A stretch of 64,000 bases of DNA from Epiperipatus broadwayi. Lineage: Eukaryota > Onychophora > Udeonychophora > Euonychophora > Peripatidae. Positions within the stretch are counted from its first letter, which is position 1, and every line of letters begins with the position of its first letter. The notes under the pieces are model-generated. The model worked only from the letters and a program-made list of their open reading frames with translations, ran no database searches and was not told the DNA's origin. Position numbers and translations under genes: made by a program. Positions 1-9,809 of this stretch are shown here, one piece after another. The stretch covers positions 1,962,413-2,026,412 of the forward strand of contig JAQFVV010012512.1 of the NCBI GenBank assembly GCA_028023455.1, given 5' to 3'.

Positions 1-1085
1 TGCACTGAATGGCACTACTATATGGAGAATTTACAATTGTGATGTGAAATAGTAATAAAAGTAGAAAGGATAGTGAATGAATGATGTGGATGAAGAAAGA
101 ATGATAAGAATAAATTAGAAGAATATAAAATAAAAAAAGAAGAAATCATGGAAGAGTTAGTTGGGGATAAATATAAGGACTGGTGTGATGAAATAGAAAA
201 GTGACAAATAGGTTTTTAGGTGAGAATATTTAGAAGAATTAAAGTAATAGAAAAGTGAGAAATAGTAAAAGTGTAAAAGAGAGGAAAAAGCATTCAGGAA
301 TATATATGTACTATTAAAAACAATGGAAGTGAAAAAGCTGTTAATATTAAATGAGAAAACTATTTTTAAAAAAAGAAGTTGGCTAAAATAGATAATTATA
401 TATAGAGAATGAAATTAAATACTAAATTATTGGAGGATATTAATAAAAGTGGAAAAGATGGGAGTAAAAATTTTTGGAAATATATTAGAAAAAGGAATGC
501 AGGGGAAAGAAAAATTGTATTACTAAATGATGAGAAAAAGAGTGTGGTATGTAATAGATATAGAAAAGATGTTAGATAGGATTGATTTATAACAATACAT
601 AAAAGCATATGGTAATGAAAATATTAGTTTACAGAAAATAAATTGAATGAGACAGGGAAGAAATTGAAAAATGGAAAGGTGAGAGTTTTAGATAAATGGG
701 CAGCAGAGATGGTGATGAATTTGGTAAAGAGGGCAAAAAAGATGGCACAGAAGATAGAATATCTATATAACTGGAATAATAGAAGAGTAAAGCTATTTAA
801 AAGAAATGGTAAAGACCTTAGAAAATTAAACAATTATAGACTGAAAGTGGAAACATCAGTGTTATATAAAGTTTTTGCATGTATGGTGACTGGAAGGAAG
901 GCAAAATAGATGGAACAAAATAATGTAGTCGGAAAAATGCAAAGAGGTTTTAAATCAGGTATATAGGAGATACTTTATTTATAGTCACACAACTTATAGA
1001 TATGAATAGAAATACAGGTTGTCTAGGGTAAGACTTATAAAAATCTAAGGCTTAAAAAGAGTGGATTCATTCTATTCTTGGTCTT
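1..1085 (+). mobile_element. Degenerate non-LTR retrotransposon (LINE), linker to early RT domain
   Basis: Translated in three frames, this stretch gives the typical order of a LINE ORF2 between endonuclease and reverse transcriptase. A linker around 430-520 reads LLEDINKSGKDGSKNFWKYI. The open frame 643-909 (88 codons) carries the patterns NGK...LDKWAAEM, KDLRKLNNYR and KVFACMVTGR, which precede the RT fingers. At 925-1010 the RT entry motif MQRGFKSG is followed by LFIVTQLIDMN. Stops and frameshifts break it throughout, and similarity ends near 1080, so it is a dead 3'-truncated copy whose 5' part lies left of the window. The clade (Jockey-like or relative) is not resolved. The purine bias of the plus strand produces long spurious minus-strand ORFs here. 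Confidence 0.7.
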
Positions 1086-1339
1086 TTGTTAAGCTATGAA
1101 ATATTATTTATTTATAATCTGAAAGAGAATGGTTTACTTTTCTTAATTAAATATATGATTACATTGACAAACATAACCATTTAAGTATATAATATATTAT
1201 AGAGCTATACCTTTATTTACTTATTGATTATCACGTATAATAATAGTGAATGTTTTATCATTCACTACACTGCTCTAATGCAAGATAGGAACTGCTTTCT
1301 ATCTTTTCTATGTACTTATAACTCCTTGTGGAGGATGTA

Positions 1340-1445
1340 ATCATAGACATATGACCAAAAACATGTGAAAAAGATGTATGATCCCAAGATGTATATTTTG
1401 TGCAAATCAGCATTCATCAGTTGGACCAGATCACAATCTCCTAAA
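1340..1445 (+). repeat. Fragment of foldback family A
   Basis: This piece matches the left arm of the large foldback element at 11,638-12,384 (its segment about 11,699-11,815). Shared words include CATATGACCA, ATATTTTGTGC and CATCAGTTGG followed by CCAGAT and ATC. It is a decayed internal fragment without recognisable ends. Confidence 0.6.
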
Positions 1446-1497
1446 CATATTTTTATCATTTTTCAATATATATAGCAAATTACTACAGTTTAATTGT

Positions 1498-1632
1498 GTA
1501 AGGTTTAATACGCTTGACGTATATAGTGAAATTAAATTCATAAAAAAAAATACACTAATATTTCTTAAGGCTAGTGTATTTTTTTTTTATGAATTTAATT
1601 TCACCATATACATCAAGCGTATTAAACCTTAC
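1498..1632. mobile_element. Small palindromic MITE
   Basis: Near-perfect inverted repeat. Left arm 1498-1557 begins GTAAGGTTTAATACGCTTGA and right arm 1572-1632 is its reverse complement with few mismatches. The loop is about 14 bp. Arms of about 60 bp and no coding potential fit a nonautonomous hairpin MITE. The transposase family is not identifiable. Confidence 0.65.
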
Positions 1633-1718
1633 ATAATTATTAATAGTGAAGAAAAATCTGAAATTACAGTTTAATTGATAATTGTCAATTATGAGGTCCT
1701 CACAACTTTGACACAAAG

Positions 1719-1907
<189 letters not shown>

Positions 1908-2906
1908 CATTGCTAATCAGAAGAAGTATACCACTGAACTCCAGTCTCTGACCATCCTAGAACATCTGAAGGTCTCTAATTAGCTGCAATGAACATTTAA
2001 TAAACTGAACCACTTGAACATTCTGTCTGCCTGACCGAAATGTAGCAAGAAACCACTTTCATCAGTGAACCTAAATTCTAACCGGTTGGTAACACACACT
2101 CTTCACAGGAGAAAAAAAGCAGCTGTCTATCCAGAAGAATGTGTATCTAAAAAACATATATGTAATAGTAACTTCTTCTTTGCTCTCATTTCTATTGTCA
2201 GATTAATTTATTATTGTAGCCATTGCAATCTTTGAGATATCCAGAGTCAACAAAAATGAACACTATAACTAGCATAAAAGAACTATTTATTGCAGACTTA
2301 GTGTAATCAACAAGTATTTGTAGAACTATCCAAATCATGCAAACAAGTAGCTTATGGTAGAATATGTATGGGTCATATATAATATTTTTAATGCTGTTTA
2401 TTTATGATAGGGTCCCTGATGCATGATATGGAATTATTTATTTTATTCAGGGAAGGAATGATAAATTGAGTGATAAGTTAATTTAAAAATATTATAAAAT
2501 AAATTATTCTTGAAAATTTAATGTTTGTCAATCCAGTCTTTTAATCAGTTATCAATCATCACTTAGCAAAGAGTTTATTAAAGCAGTTTGTATTATATTT
2601 TGATTGAGCTAGTTGGGATAAATCAGGCACTGAATTAGTAGCCATCATTCAGGGCATGTTTATTACTTCATGTAATTAGCTGAAACCTGAAGTTTACTTC
2701 AAAACAAATAAAGTGCTTTGGTTGACAGGGGTTGAATTTAGCAGCCAAGAAGTTCTGTAGCTTGGAAAGATGGTCACAAGTTATACCTTATATACTACGG
2801 CTTGGCTGCAGGTACCTTTGGTATTGTACTTCTCTGCCTGAGGGCTCGGTGTGATGCAATACTAAAGTGTGGCTGGAGTAGATTAAGATTTATAATAAAT
2901 AATTTT
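1908..2906. other. Intergenic, no gene seen
   Basis: Moderately complex AT-rich DNA without a convincing exon. The stretch 2,620-2,880 is less AT-rich than its surroundings (for example TACCTTTGGTATTGTACTTC) and may be a repeat with no second copy in this window. Confidence 0.5.
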
Positions 2907-3061
2907 AATCACATTCATATCGGCTTTTTCAAACCAAGGAATCCTTTTATTGCTGCATAAATTCTATATCTTGTATGGGTCAGAGGGTATTCATTTATTA
3001 TTTAACACTCGCAAAAAGCGTTTGCACAATTTGGTTTGAAAAAGCCGATATGAATGTGATT
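2907..3061. mobile_element. MITE with perfect 30-bp terminal inverted repeats
   Basis: The 30 bp at 2907-2936 (starting AATCACATTCATATCGGCTT) are the exact reverse complement of 3032-3061. The 95-bp interior is non-coding and includes the small palindrome GCAAAAAGCGTTTGC. Perfect arms indicate a fairly young insertion. No clear target duplication is visible. Confidence 0.7.
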
Positions 3062-3291
3062 ACAATTGTATACAGACGCTATAAAAAATAAATGCTGATT
3101 TATAAATAAATAATTTTGTAATATTTTTATATAAAAAGAAGTAAACAAATTTTTTTACAATTTTGTTTTTTCACAAGTATGTTTTATTAAAGAGTAAAAA
3201 AAAATATTCTCCATTTTTTTACCGCATACTCCCACCCAGTTCAATATATATATATATTTGTTAAAACAAAGATTTGCACGGGTTAAATATA

Positions 3292-3400
3292 TAAAATACA
3301 TATTTTGCGGGTTCATCTGTGTTAAAAACTTTTAATATTAATATACTGACGTTTTGATTTGGTCACACAAACCATCCACAGAGTTATAAAAGGTAGAAAG
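3292..3400 (-). repeat. PLE terminal repeat, left arm
   Basis: Reverse complement of 4068-4173 with scattered substitutions; shared blocks include ATTTTGCGGGTTCAT and CCATCCACAGAGTTATAAAA. Read on the minus strand it contains the same hairpin as the right arm, with a compensatory base-pair change. Confidence 0.85.
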
Positions 3401-3420
3401 ATGGTGTAGAGGCGCTACAA

Positions 3421-4046
3421 TTACTGATTTGAATAAAATGTTAAAATTCCACCAATAGCAAAAATGTTAAATTTAGGAATGTTTTTAAAAAAAATCTTTC
3501 CAAATAGGAGGAGGTTTGCATGTATCATCTCGCTTATTGATACAATCTGGCTTTTAAGTATCTCAATGGCTTCTCTAATTTTGCACTGGTAGAGATTATC
3601 ACATCTGGATATGATCCTGGTACTAGAAAAATCAATTTTATGACCTGAATCTATAGTATGGAGTGAGAGTGCTGATGATGATGAGTGTTGTTTAACTGCA
3701 TTAGCATGCTCATCTCTCCTAACACTGATGCGACGATTACTCATACCTATGTAAGAAGCTTTGCAATTTTTACATGAGATTTGATAGAGCCATGAGATTC
3801 AAGAGGGATTGAATCCTTAGGCTTGGTTATTATATTGCTGATCTTTTGATGAGCAGAAAATGCTGTATCTATATTATAGCATTTTAATATATGTCTTATA
3901 CTGTCTGTAGTTCCTTTTACATATGGAACACAAATCCTAATAGCTGATTTATCATCTTTTTGTTTCCTATTTTGTCTATTTTGGGCTTGAAATAAGTCTT
4001 TTTTTTTTATAAATTTGTAATTATAACTATTTACTAATAAAACCAC
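3421..4046 (-). pseudogene. Penelope-like element C-terminal region with GIY-YIG endonuclease
   Basis: Two minus-strand frames (4046-3747 and 3744-3421) are one protein broken by a frameshift near 3,780. The upstream part carries VPYVKGTTDSIRHILK and PKDSIPLESHGSI, characteristic of the stretch before the GIY-YIG domain of PLEs. Reading through the shift gives ISCKNCKASYIG (CxxC followed by the YIG motif). The downstream frame then has RRISVRRDEH, KQHSSSSALSLH and KIREAIEIL, the usual order of the endonuclease core. In intact elements this domain nicks target DNA for retrotransposition. The frameshift and missing RT make this copy non-functional. Confidence 0.8.
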
Positions 4047-4067
4047 TATTAATATGACTTATTTTTT

Positions 4068-4173
4068 CTTTCTACCTTTTATAACTCTGTGGATGGCTTG
4101 CATGACCAAGTCGAAACATCAGTATATAAATATTAAAAGTTTTTAACAAGGATGAACCCGCAAAATATGTATT
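4068..4173 (+). repeat. PLE terminal repeat, right arm
   Basis: Inverted copy of 3292-3400. It contains the hairpin described separately at 4076-4139 and ends in ATGTATT next to a TA microsatellite. Confidence 0.85.
4076..4139 (+). ncRNA. Hammerhead-ribozyme-like hairpin in PLE terminal repeat (candidate)
   Basis: The order is CTTTT...ACT, CTGTGGA (4087-4093), T, stem GGCTTG (4095-4100), loop CATGAC, stem CAAGTC (4107-4112), GAAAC (4113-4117), ATC, AGT...AAAAG. This matches hammerhead topology: stem I with an internal loop, a CUGANGA-like core, stem II, GAAA, then cleavage-side UC. The left terminal repeat has GGTTTG/CAAATC, a compensatory C-G to T-A change in stem II. The core is not canonical (CUGUGGA instead of CUGANGA), stem III is minimal and the left copy has AAAAC, so activity is doubtful. 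Type I hammerheads are known from PLE terminal repeats. Confidence 0.4.
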
Positions 4174-4189
4174 ATATATATATATGGCT

Positions 4190-5430
4190 GCAGAAAGGAG
4201 TTTGTTATTAAGTGAAAGGAGACCCTTTGATTCCTCTTAGAGGCCTGGATTTCCACCAACCAAGAAAACAAGCTGGATTTAAAAGTGGTTTTAGTACAGT
4301 AGATCATATCCAGGTAATGAGAGAAGTTATAGAAAGGACAAATGAATATGAGTTGCCATTATGCTTTGGATTTGTAGATTATGAAAATGCTTTTGATTCT
4401 ATAAACACTTCTTCAGTGATTAAAGCATTGAATCATCAAGGTATAGATCCAGGATATTGCCATATTTTAAAGAATATTTATAAAAGTGCAACAGCAACAA
4501 TTAGATTACATAATGACACTAGGAAAGTCAACATTGAAAAGGGTCTAAGACAGGGTGACTCCATATCTCCAAAACTTTTACAGTAGTTCTGTAAGAAGTA
4601 TTTTGTGGATTAAAATGGAAGCTAAAGGAATGAAAATAAATGGAGATTAAAGTCATTTAGATTTTGCAGATGTTGTAGTTGTTTATGAAAATAATGCTTT
4701 AGAGCTTCAGGAAATGTTGCAGGAGTTATCAGATGAAAGTAGGAAGGTAGTACTAAAGATAAATGTTAAAAAGACTAAAGTAATGTTTAATGGATTTTCT
4801 CAAAATATGAAAATAAAGATTGATTATGATGAGTTAGAAGAAGTTAGGAGTTACAAATATCTTGGTCCGATTATTAATACAGATGGGAACATAATGGATG
4901 AAATTAATCATAGAATTAAACTTGGCTGGAGGGCTCTTGGTAAAAATAATTTGGTACTAAAAGGAAATATGCCTATGTGTTTAAAAGGCAGGTTTTTAAT
5001 AAATGTATTTTACCAGTACTTACTTATGGATCTGAGACTTGGACACTTAATAGAAGAGCAATACAGAGACTTCAGACCACTCAAAGAAGTATGGAGAGAT
5101 GCATATTGGGAGTAACAACAAGAGATCAAAAACCCAATATATAGCTAAGAGAACAACAGGTGTTACTGACCTCATTGAAAAAAATACAAGACTGAAGTGA
5201 CAGTGGGCTGGACATATTGCTAGAAGAGATGATAATAGATAGACAATTACAATCTTAAACTGGATTCCAAGAGTTTGTAAAAAACCCAGAAAGAGACAAC
5301 ATGTTAGATGGATGGATAAAAAAAGAAAGTGTGCAGGGGTGATGTGGAGAAGAGATGCTAGAGATCGGAGAAGATGGATTGATCTTCATCCTGCAGTGGA
5401 ATGATAATGGTTGATGATATATATATATAT
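4190..5430 (+). mobile_element. 5'-truncated RTE-type retrotransposon, decayed
   Basis: The first open frame (4212-4586) carries RT sequence: QAGFKSGFSTVDHIQV, motif A FVDYENAFDS and motif B GLRQGDSISPKL. Motif C around 4,660 reads FADV rather than FADD, so a catalytic aspartate is lost, and stops flank it. A second frame (4714-5115) continues with LKINVKKTKVMFN and SYKYLG. The C-terminal region appears in other frames (LTYGSETWTLNRR near 5,020; WAGHIARRDD near 5,210; RRRWIDLHPA near 5,370). The element ends with TGATAATGGTTGATGA and a TA repeat, like the short tandem tails of RTE elements. The 5' half, including the endonuclease, is missing. Confidence 0.82.
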
Positions 5431-5450
5431 GGATTCCACCTATATTTTTA

Positions 5451-5548
5451 AAAAGAGGTTGCCTTGACAACAGTTTGAAATTTTTGATTGTTATTGATAT
5501 TGGGATTGTCTAAGTGTTGACTGATTTTGAATGATATATATATATATG
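5451..5548 (+). repeat. Dispersed repeat family B, copy 1
   Basis: Shares GCCTTGACAACAGTTTGAAA, ATATTGGGATTGT and GTTGACTG, plus the terminal TA tract, with 33,850-33,940 read on the minus strand. About 95 bp, non-coding; possibly a SINE tail or MITE end. Confidence 0.65.
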
Positions 5549-6132
5549 GTAGGGATGCTTTTGATATCCAATCTTTCGAAAGTTCACTCTGTTCACTCTT
5601 ATTCCTTCAGTGGAGCTTATGAAAAAACATTAATATCCAACACTTTTTTCCATACAATATATATAGGATGCTTTTAAAATTTCAAAAGAATTATTACATA
5701 ATTAAAGGTAGATAAAATTAGAAAAGACCAATTTAATACCTCACATAAAATCATCGCATTATTTTTTATAAAGCTTTTTAGGATAGACATATATTACTAA
5801 ACTTTATTTCTAAAAGCAGATTACTTACGCCCAAGAAAAAAAAGATTGAAATAATGCAATTTTAAAGAGTTCACTATCATTGCTTTGAAATTATTTTTTC
5901 CTAAATACAATAAAAAAATGCTGAAATGTTCATATATCTTAAGCCTTTCCCATCTTTCAATCACAATATAATTGCTTTAAAAAAATCATCATTTCCTAGA
6001 AAAATATGTAACTTACAGAGTTTTTTTTTTTTTAAAAAAAAAATTACATAATTCCATTTTTTCCCCCAGAAAATAATTTGCGTTAGCCAATTTACAAAAT
6101 GCATTCACTCCCCCCCCCCTTTAACATAATAT
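5549..6132. other. Intergenic, no gene seen
   Basis: AT-rich sequence with homopolymer runs (T, A and a C run near 6,110). No exon-like or repeat-domain signal recognised. Confidence 0.5.
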
Positions 6133-6140
6133 ATATTTTT
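6133..6140. repeat. Target-site duplication of M1 (left)
   Basis: ATATTTTT, identical to 9802-9809 immediately right of the element. Confidence 0.8.
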
Positions 6141-6195
6141 GGTTCTAGTAAACTATTAACTGTGCAGCCTTTGGTGGCGCTGTTTCTAGTTAAAA
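6141..6195 (+). repeat. M1 left terminal inverted repeat
   Basis: Begins GGTTCTAGTAAACTATTAAC and pairs with 9747-9801. Similarity weakens after TGTTTCT and then resumes only patchily. Confidence 0.85.
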
Positions 6196-6849
6196 ACAGA
6201 GTGTTATAACATTACTGGGCCGCTAGATTTTTTTTATCTAATAGACCGATATACGGCTGTAATTTTTTTTTTAATATTTACTATATTGTTGTTGTTTGTT
6301 TTGGACATAATTATTTTTTTTTAATATTTAATATATTGTTGTTGTTTGTTTTGGACATAATTATTTTTTTGGTTTTCATTTGATAAATTTAAAACTATAA
6401 AGGAGACTTTGACCTTTTTTTTTTGGATCTCAAAAGTACATAATTTTTGACATACGCCTTTATTGGGGGGGGGGGGGATTTCCATTCTAAATCTACTGTT
6501 TCTTTTTTACAGACGTCTTTTATTTTTTTGTTTTGGATTTGATACATTTCAAAGTAATAAGGGACAGTTTTAACTTTTTTTTGGAATATCTCAAATATAC
6601 ACAATTTGCTTTACATACGACTTTCTTTTTTTTTGTTGTTGTTATTTAAAATTAGAATCGACACTTTCTTTTTGAATTATGTTAAAAATGAGGGGGTTTG
6701 CTGTTGATTGATTTAGCAACAAAAAATTCAAACCTGTCCAACAAACTCTGCCTCAGATGTCTGTATTTGCTTATAAACGAAAAGAATTGTTTGGTATTTT
6801 ATCTTACATTTATAAATATGGGTTTTTTTTTTTGGTCGGCGTATTTTGA

Positions 6850-7313
6850 TTTTTTATGTTTTTTTTAATAATAACAAATAAAACGGGGTTTTGATTTTTT
6901 TTTTTTTTTTTTAATAATAATAAATAAAACGGGACTTCCTTTTTTCTCTTAGATTTATAAATACGGGTTGTTGTTTTTTTTGGCAACGGGTTTTGATTTT
7001 TTTGCTTTTTTTAATAATAACAAATAAAATGGGGTTTTGATTTTTTTGTTTTTTTTTTAATAATAATAAATAAAATGGGACTTCCTTTTTTCTCTTAGAT
7101 TTATAAATACGGGTTGTTGTTTTTTTTGGCAACGGGTTTTGATTTTTTTGCTTTTTTTAATAATAACAAATAAAATGGGGTTTTGATTTTTTTGTTTAAT
7201 AATAATAAATAAAATGGGACTTCCTTTTTTCTCTTAGATTTATAAATATGGGTTGTTGTTTTTTTTGGCAGCGGGTTTTGATTTTTTTGCTTTTTTTAAT
7301 AATAATAAATAAA
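6850..7313. repeat. Minisatellite inside M1, ~140-bp unit, about three copies
   Basis: The unit contains GGGACTTCCTTTTTTCTCTT, AGATTTATAAATA, GGTTGTTGTTTTTTTTGGCA and AATAATAA(C/T)AAATAAAA. GGGACTTCC recurs at 6,931, 7,077 and 7,216 (periods 146 and 139). M2 has a single unit near 18,220, so the array expanded after the copies diverged. Confidence 0.85.
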
Positions 7314-7474
7314 ATGTCCAAAACAAAAACCAAAAAGTCAATCGCGGTATTGTTTTTTTAACACAAAAAATATGTATGTTAACCGGTTTTGTTACATTCT
7401 GTAGGATTTATTTATTTATCTTTTTTAAGAGTCGTACAAGTTTGTTAAAGATTTTTTGTTAAAAAAAACTTTTT

Positions 7475-7540
7475 TTTTTTTTTTTTTTTTTTAAATAATT
7501 TTTTTTTTTTTTTAGGGGGGGGGAGCCCCAACATGGTGGT

Positions 7541-7573
<33 letters not shown>

Positions 7574-8865
7574 GGGGTGAGGGTTGTTGTGGTGTAGGGT
7601 GGGGGGGAGTTGTTTTTTCCCATTTTTTTTTTTGTTTTTTTTGTTGGGGTATTGTGTATTGAAGGTTTCCCCAAATGTTTTTGAAACCGGGGGGGGTTCT
7701 CTTCTGGATTTTAATCATTGTTTTGGAAAAAAACTGTTTTATATTAGATTGTGTGTGTTCCGTGATTAGTTTACAATGTGTAACCCGCATGGCATAGTTC
7801 AGAAATATTGAGAGACGTATTTATTGGATAGGTTTTAGTGTTGATATTATCCTTCAGAGATAATATCAGTTGGAAATCTATCTTGGTGTTGGAGAGTATG
7901 ATTTCTCGGATCACTCTGAATCCCATACATTGTGAGAAGAGGTGTTCCGATGTCTCATCACCGTTCATGCAAATGCTGCAAGTAGGGTCTATGTTATGAC
8001 CTCATTTGTAAAAGAGGAAGTGATTAGTAGGTAGACCGTTAACATTGTATTTAATGAGGAAGTCTAGGTATTTGGCCTCTAGATTCCATCTTTTAAAGTT
8101 GGATACCAGTTTCTGATTATTGTAATAAAATGTGTTGATTATAGGATGTAAGATTGGATGGAGGATTGTGTATGCTTGCCATAATGATATTTTAGAATTG
8201 AATGTGGAGTCAGTTATTGGGCAGTGCTGTTTGATAAGACTTGTGTTTCTAGTGATCCATGTTTGTCTGTCTGGTGGAGGTCGATCAGTAGGTGTTTCCT
8301 TTTGAAGCAAAGCTTTTTGGAGAATTGTGTTAAAACCATATGATGCTACCAAGTTGTGTATGACGTTATGGGTTTTTTGGTAAATCAATGCTTGAATGGA
8401 GTGGAAAGCAAGACCATTTAGCTTTCTTGGTCGCTGAGTTCCTTTGAGGCTGATCGCGACCGTTTTACCTCCCCAGAAAAGTCTTGAGCACAAGCTATTT
8501 ATTTTATTTATGAAGCTTTTGTTGCATTTGATAAATGGAAGGAAGTATAATATTTTTGGCATCACATTCATGTTAATTAGTGCTACCTTGCCAGTGAGGG
8601 AAAGGTAGACTTGTGACAAGGAAGTGATGAATTTGTTTGTTGTTTCCAGGATGTTATCCTGAATCTCTTTGGTCATTGCTGTGGTAGATTTGAAGATGGA
8701 AAATCCAAGATATCTCTGTGGCTTGGCAGAGAAAAGGGTGTTGATTTTCCTTCCTGAAACAATTTGCCAGGAGGCAGATTTGCTGGGGTTGAATTGCAAC
8801 CTGTATTTCTCAGTATAGCGGCTTAATATTGTTTGTAGCAAAGGAATATGTTTTTTTTTATGGTA
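7475..8865 (-). mobile_element. L1-like LINE 3' fragment inserted in M1
   Basis: Minus-strand frame 8841-8002 encodes the end of an RT domain and beyond: LQFNPSKSASW, PQRYLGFSIF, LTGKVALINMNVMPKILYFL, SRLFWGGK and RPRKLNGLAFHSIQALIYQK. After one stop (7,999-8,001) it continues (7968-7771) with the zf-RVT-type zinc knuckle: Cys-Ser-Ile-Cys just after that stop, then ETSEHLFSQCMGF (CxxC...HxxxxC). This layout is usual for L1/Tx1-like LINEs. The 3' flank at 7,541-7,572 is a long T run on the plus strand, which fits a poly(A) tail. Comparison with M2 (18,440-18,520) places the insertion between the words AGATTTTTTGTT and TTTTTAAAATCTACTTAACG. The 5' end is truncated. Confidence 0.75.
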
Positions 8866-9004
8866 GGATGATCATTTTTAAAATCTACTTAACGTGCTGT
8901 TTATTGATTTAAAACAACAACAAAAAACCTCTTTTTGCTTCTAAATGGAAGGAATAGATATGTCAAAAGAAGAAGTATTTTTTTTAAAAAAAAAAATCAA
9001 TCAA

Positions 9005-9271
9005 TCAAAAGCTGTCCAACAAACTACGCAGCCCCTTTTTAACACTGTCATTCTGGGTGTTAATTACATGATTTACAGATAAAAATAATCGCAAACAAAA
9101 CACAAATTCTTTCCAGAAAATAAATTTATTAACCACATATGACTGAACTAAATCAACTGTAACGAATGGCAGGATGTTTTGGGCCTGCAAAAATGCAACT
9201 GCCTCACTTTCTCTGTTTGGGACGTCCCACAAATATAATAACGTGGTAGACATTTTGTTCTTCTTTTTCAA
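9005..9271 (-). pseudogene. M1 ORF: N-terminal remnant of Merlin-like transposase (88 codons)
   Basis: The protein starts MKKKNKMSTTLLYLWDVPNR and continues ESEAVAFLQAQNILP. This W-(D/N)-x-P...E...AV-x-FLQ...(I/V)LP pattern is also seen in the transposase-like frames at 16,164 and 20,557, and is typical of the first ~35 residues of ISXO2/IS1595-family (Merlin) transposases of animals. The remainder shows no zinc ribbon or DDE core, so coding information was lost by internal deletion. The same ORF is kept open in M2, differing mainly at the C-terminus. Expression is unknown. Confidence 0.6.
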
Positions 9272-9746
9272 CTGTCGTCCGAGTCATGACAGAAATGGTA
9301 TTTTTCCGCAAACAACTCCAATCGTCTGCCAGAGAGCTTGAGAAATTTTATTTTGTCTTTTTTGACCCCCAAAAATTAGCCAAAAAAATTTTTTTTGACG
9401 AATATCAATAATACACTGAAAATTACTAGTACGCAAAAATCTTTCAGTTGGGAAATACAGAAAATCATAAACATCAACAAATAAACACTTGAAAAAGATG
9501 ACAATGCTCACACTCTCATCTTAAATTCTAGCGACAATACAAATTCTGTCAATATGCATAGGAATTCAACCCGCAATGAAATCAACGGCAAACTATACGA
9601 TCATAGTATTGTTAGTAGACGTAGTGTTATTGATACGCAGAAGAATTGGCTGCGTATTATAACCACTACATACGATCTACTCGTATATTAATGATCACTC
9701 GTATATTAGCCGTAGGTTCGGCCGCGAAAGTGGTATAATTCTGTGT

Positions 9747-9801
9747 TTTTACACAGAAACAGTGCCACCAAAGGCTGCACAGTTAATAGCTTACTAGAAC
9801 C
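9747..9801 (-). repeat. M1 right terminal inverted repeat
   Basis: Inverse of 6141-6195; outermost bases read inward GGTTCTAGTAAGCTATTAAC. Followed by the duplicated target ATATTTTT at 9802-9809. Confidence 0.85.
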
Positions 9802-9809
9802 ATATTTTT

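Larger units (their letters stand above)
3292..4173 (-). mobile_element. Penelope-like retroelement (PLE), 3' part between inverted terminal repeats
   Basis: An internal minus-strand GIY-YIG endonuclease module (3421-4046) is flanked by about 107-bp inverted repeats (3292-3400 and 4068-4173). PLEs are known to carry such LTR-like terminal repeats in direct or inverted arrangement. The reverse transcriptase domain is absent, so the copy is internally or 5' deleted. It abuts an RTE copy on the right through a short TA repeat. Confidence 0.75.
6141..9801 (-). mobile_element. M1: Merlin/IS1595-like DNA transposon with long TIRs
   Basis: Both ends read inward as GGTTCTAGTAA followed by (A/G)CTATTAACTGTGCAG, continuing about 50 bp with CCTTTGGTGGC and TGTTTCT. 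A perfect 8-bp duplication ATATTTTT flanks it; 8-9 bp duplications are typical of Merlin. A minus-strand ORF near the right end (9005-9271) starts like the N-terminus of IS1595/ISXO2-type transposases but lacks the catalytic part. The element is enlarged by a minisatellite (6,850-7,313) and by an L1-like insertion (about 7,475-8,865), both absent from the sister copy M2 at 17,876-19,456. It is nonautonomous. Confidence 0.8.

Noticed and set aside
7459-7790. Lys-rich minus-strand ORFs and a plus-strand Phe-rich ORF
   Set aside because: Poly-T/poly-A homopolymers at the LINE tail within M1.
6141-9801. LTR retrotransposon (because of long terminal repeats)
   Set aside because: The termini are inverted rather than direct and are flanked by an 8-bp duplication, with a Merlin-type ORF start.
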